Source of the DNA: Chloracidobacterium sp.
GTDB taxonomy: Bacteria > Acidobacteriota > Blastocatellia > Chloracidobacteriales > Chloracidobacteriaceae
Direction of reading: 5' to 3'
DNA length: 64,000 nt
Assembly (NCBI GenBank): GCA_025057975.1
Contig: JANWUV010000010.1
Location: forward strand, 81,001-145,000
Within the stretch, counting starts at the first letter, position 1, and each line of letters opens with the position of its first letter. This document shows, piece after piece, positions 63,798-64,000 of the stretch. The notes under the pieces were generated by a model that saw only the letters and a list, made by a program, of their open reading frames with translations, searched no databases and was not told the origin of the DNA. The position numbers and the translations under genes are program-made.

Positions 63798-64000
63798 TGT
63801 TCGGTCGCGTCAAAGCGGATGCGCTGATAGCAGCGTGTAAGCAGTTCCGGGCCATACTTGACCAGAAACGACAGCAGGTTCAGGATTCGTTCCTGCCGCT
63901 TTCCGTAAGGCGCGAGAGCGTTTGTTGCGCGCTCGATTTGCCGAGTTATTGTCTCCTGCCGTTGCGCGTGGTTGCTAAGGAAGCGTTGCTCAAGGCCGTG
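63761..64000 (-). CDS. bshC: BshC-like bacillithiol cysteine-adding enzyme, C-terminal part
   Basis: On the minus strand the frame runs from the window edge at 64000 to a TAG at 63761, giving 79 residues. The pattern APYGKRQERILNLLSFLVKYGPELL agrees with the C-terminal signature of BshC (G-K-x-QER-x-LN-x2-x-FL-x-KYGP). BshC adds cysteine to GlcN-malate in bacillithiol synthesis. The N-terminal part is outside the window. The last 37 bases overlap the 3' end of the glycosyltransferase gene. Confidence 0.65.
   Translation of the reverse strand, partial: HGLEQRFLSNHAQRQETITRQIERATNALAPYGKRQERILNLLSFLVKYGPELLTRCYQRIRFDATEHQWLAPEPEAAR

Overview
The window looks like a piece of chromosome from a GC-rich phototrophic Acidobacteriota, most likely close to Chloracidobacterium. 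The reasoning: a bacteriochlorophyll-type geranylgeranyl reductase (28786-29982) and a PucC/LhaA-family pigment-complex MFS protein (30427-31812) lie side by side, a CrtD/CrtISO-like carotenoid enzyme is at 2458-4065, and these sit among genes common in Acidobacteriota (VWFA-related secreted protein, carboxypeptidase-regulatory/TonB receptor, S9 dipeptidyl peptidase, DUF4388 proteins). The organism name is an inference. No rRNA operon, CRISPR array, prophage or intact insertion sequence was seen.

Layout. 1-4900: 3' end of kynurenine 3-monooxygenase, tRNA-Ser(UGA) with an AtpZ-like gene directly behind it, a small protein coupled to miaA, the carotenoid enzyme, a patatin. 4931-11118 (minus strand): sucC behind a compact run of five signalling genes (DUF4388-Roadblock, a long two-part protein, Roadblock, DUF4388, and a membrane Cache/HAMP sensor with no output domain). 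This run is the best candidate here for an undescribed system. 11267-20658: a 974-residue zinc-ribbon membrane protein, an S9B dipeptidyl peptidase, a NatA-like ATPase without permease, an acyl-CoA ligase and an AIM24-family protein. 21180-28784: tRNA-Ser(GCU), TonB receptor, Lon-N protein, VWA protein, dps, glutamate formimidoyltransferase, phosphate acetyltransferase. 28786-33173: bchP, a palindromic repeat array, the PucC-type gene, then a divergent MoaD-like/DUF1684 lipoprotein pair.

33273-45958: folP, an ABC-2 permease with a TPR partner, an FHA-GAF-HD-GYP protein, mutM behind an Asp-box propeller protein, an SDR, a small membrane protein, tandem Usp, a ferritin-like diiron protein, a membrane J-protein and an SseB-like protein. 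46139-51860: bioD-pip-SpoIID in tight order, then a PrxQ peroxiredoxin and nuoG. 52133-58313: an acidobacterial glycine-zipper/peptidoglycan-binding protein, an ECF sigma factor with a translationally coupled TonB_C-bearing membrane partner (and a plausible ECF-type promoter), a strongly basic secreted protein, and a VIT-VWA lipoprotein. 58580-64000: a decayed Mod-type DNA methylase remnant, a triple-FHA ABC exporter fusion coupled to a membrane glycosyltransferase-like gene, and the 3' end of a bshC-like gene.

Many genes are co-oriented with gaps under 50 bases or ATGA overlaps (1168/miaA, bioD/pip, sigma/anti-sigma, FHA-ABC/GT), so operon structure is often readable. All function calls rest on motif recognition by eye; no database search was done.
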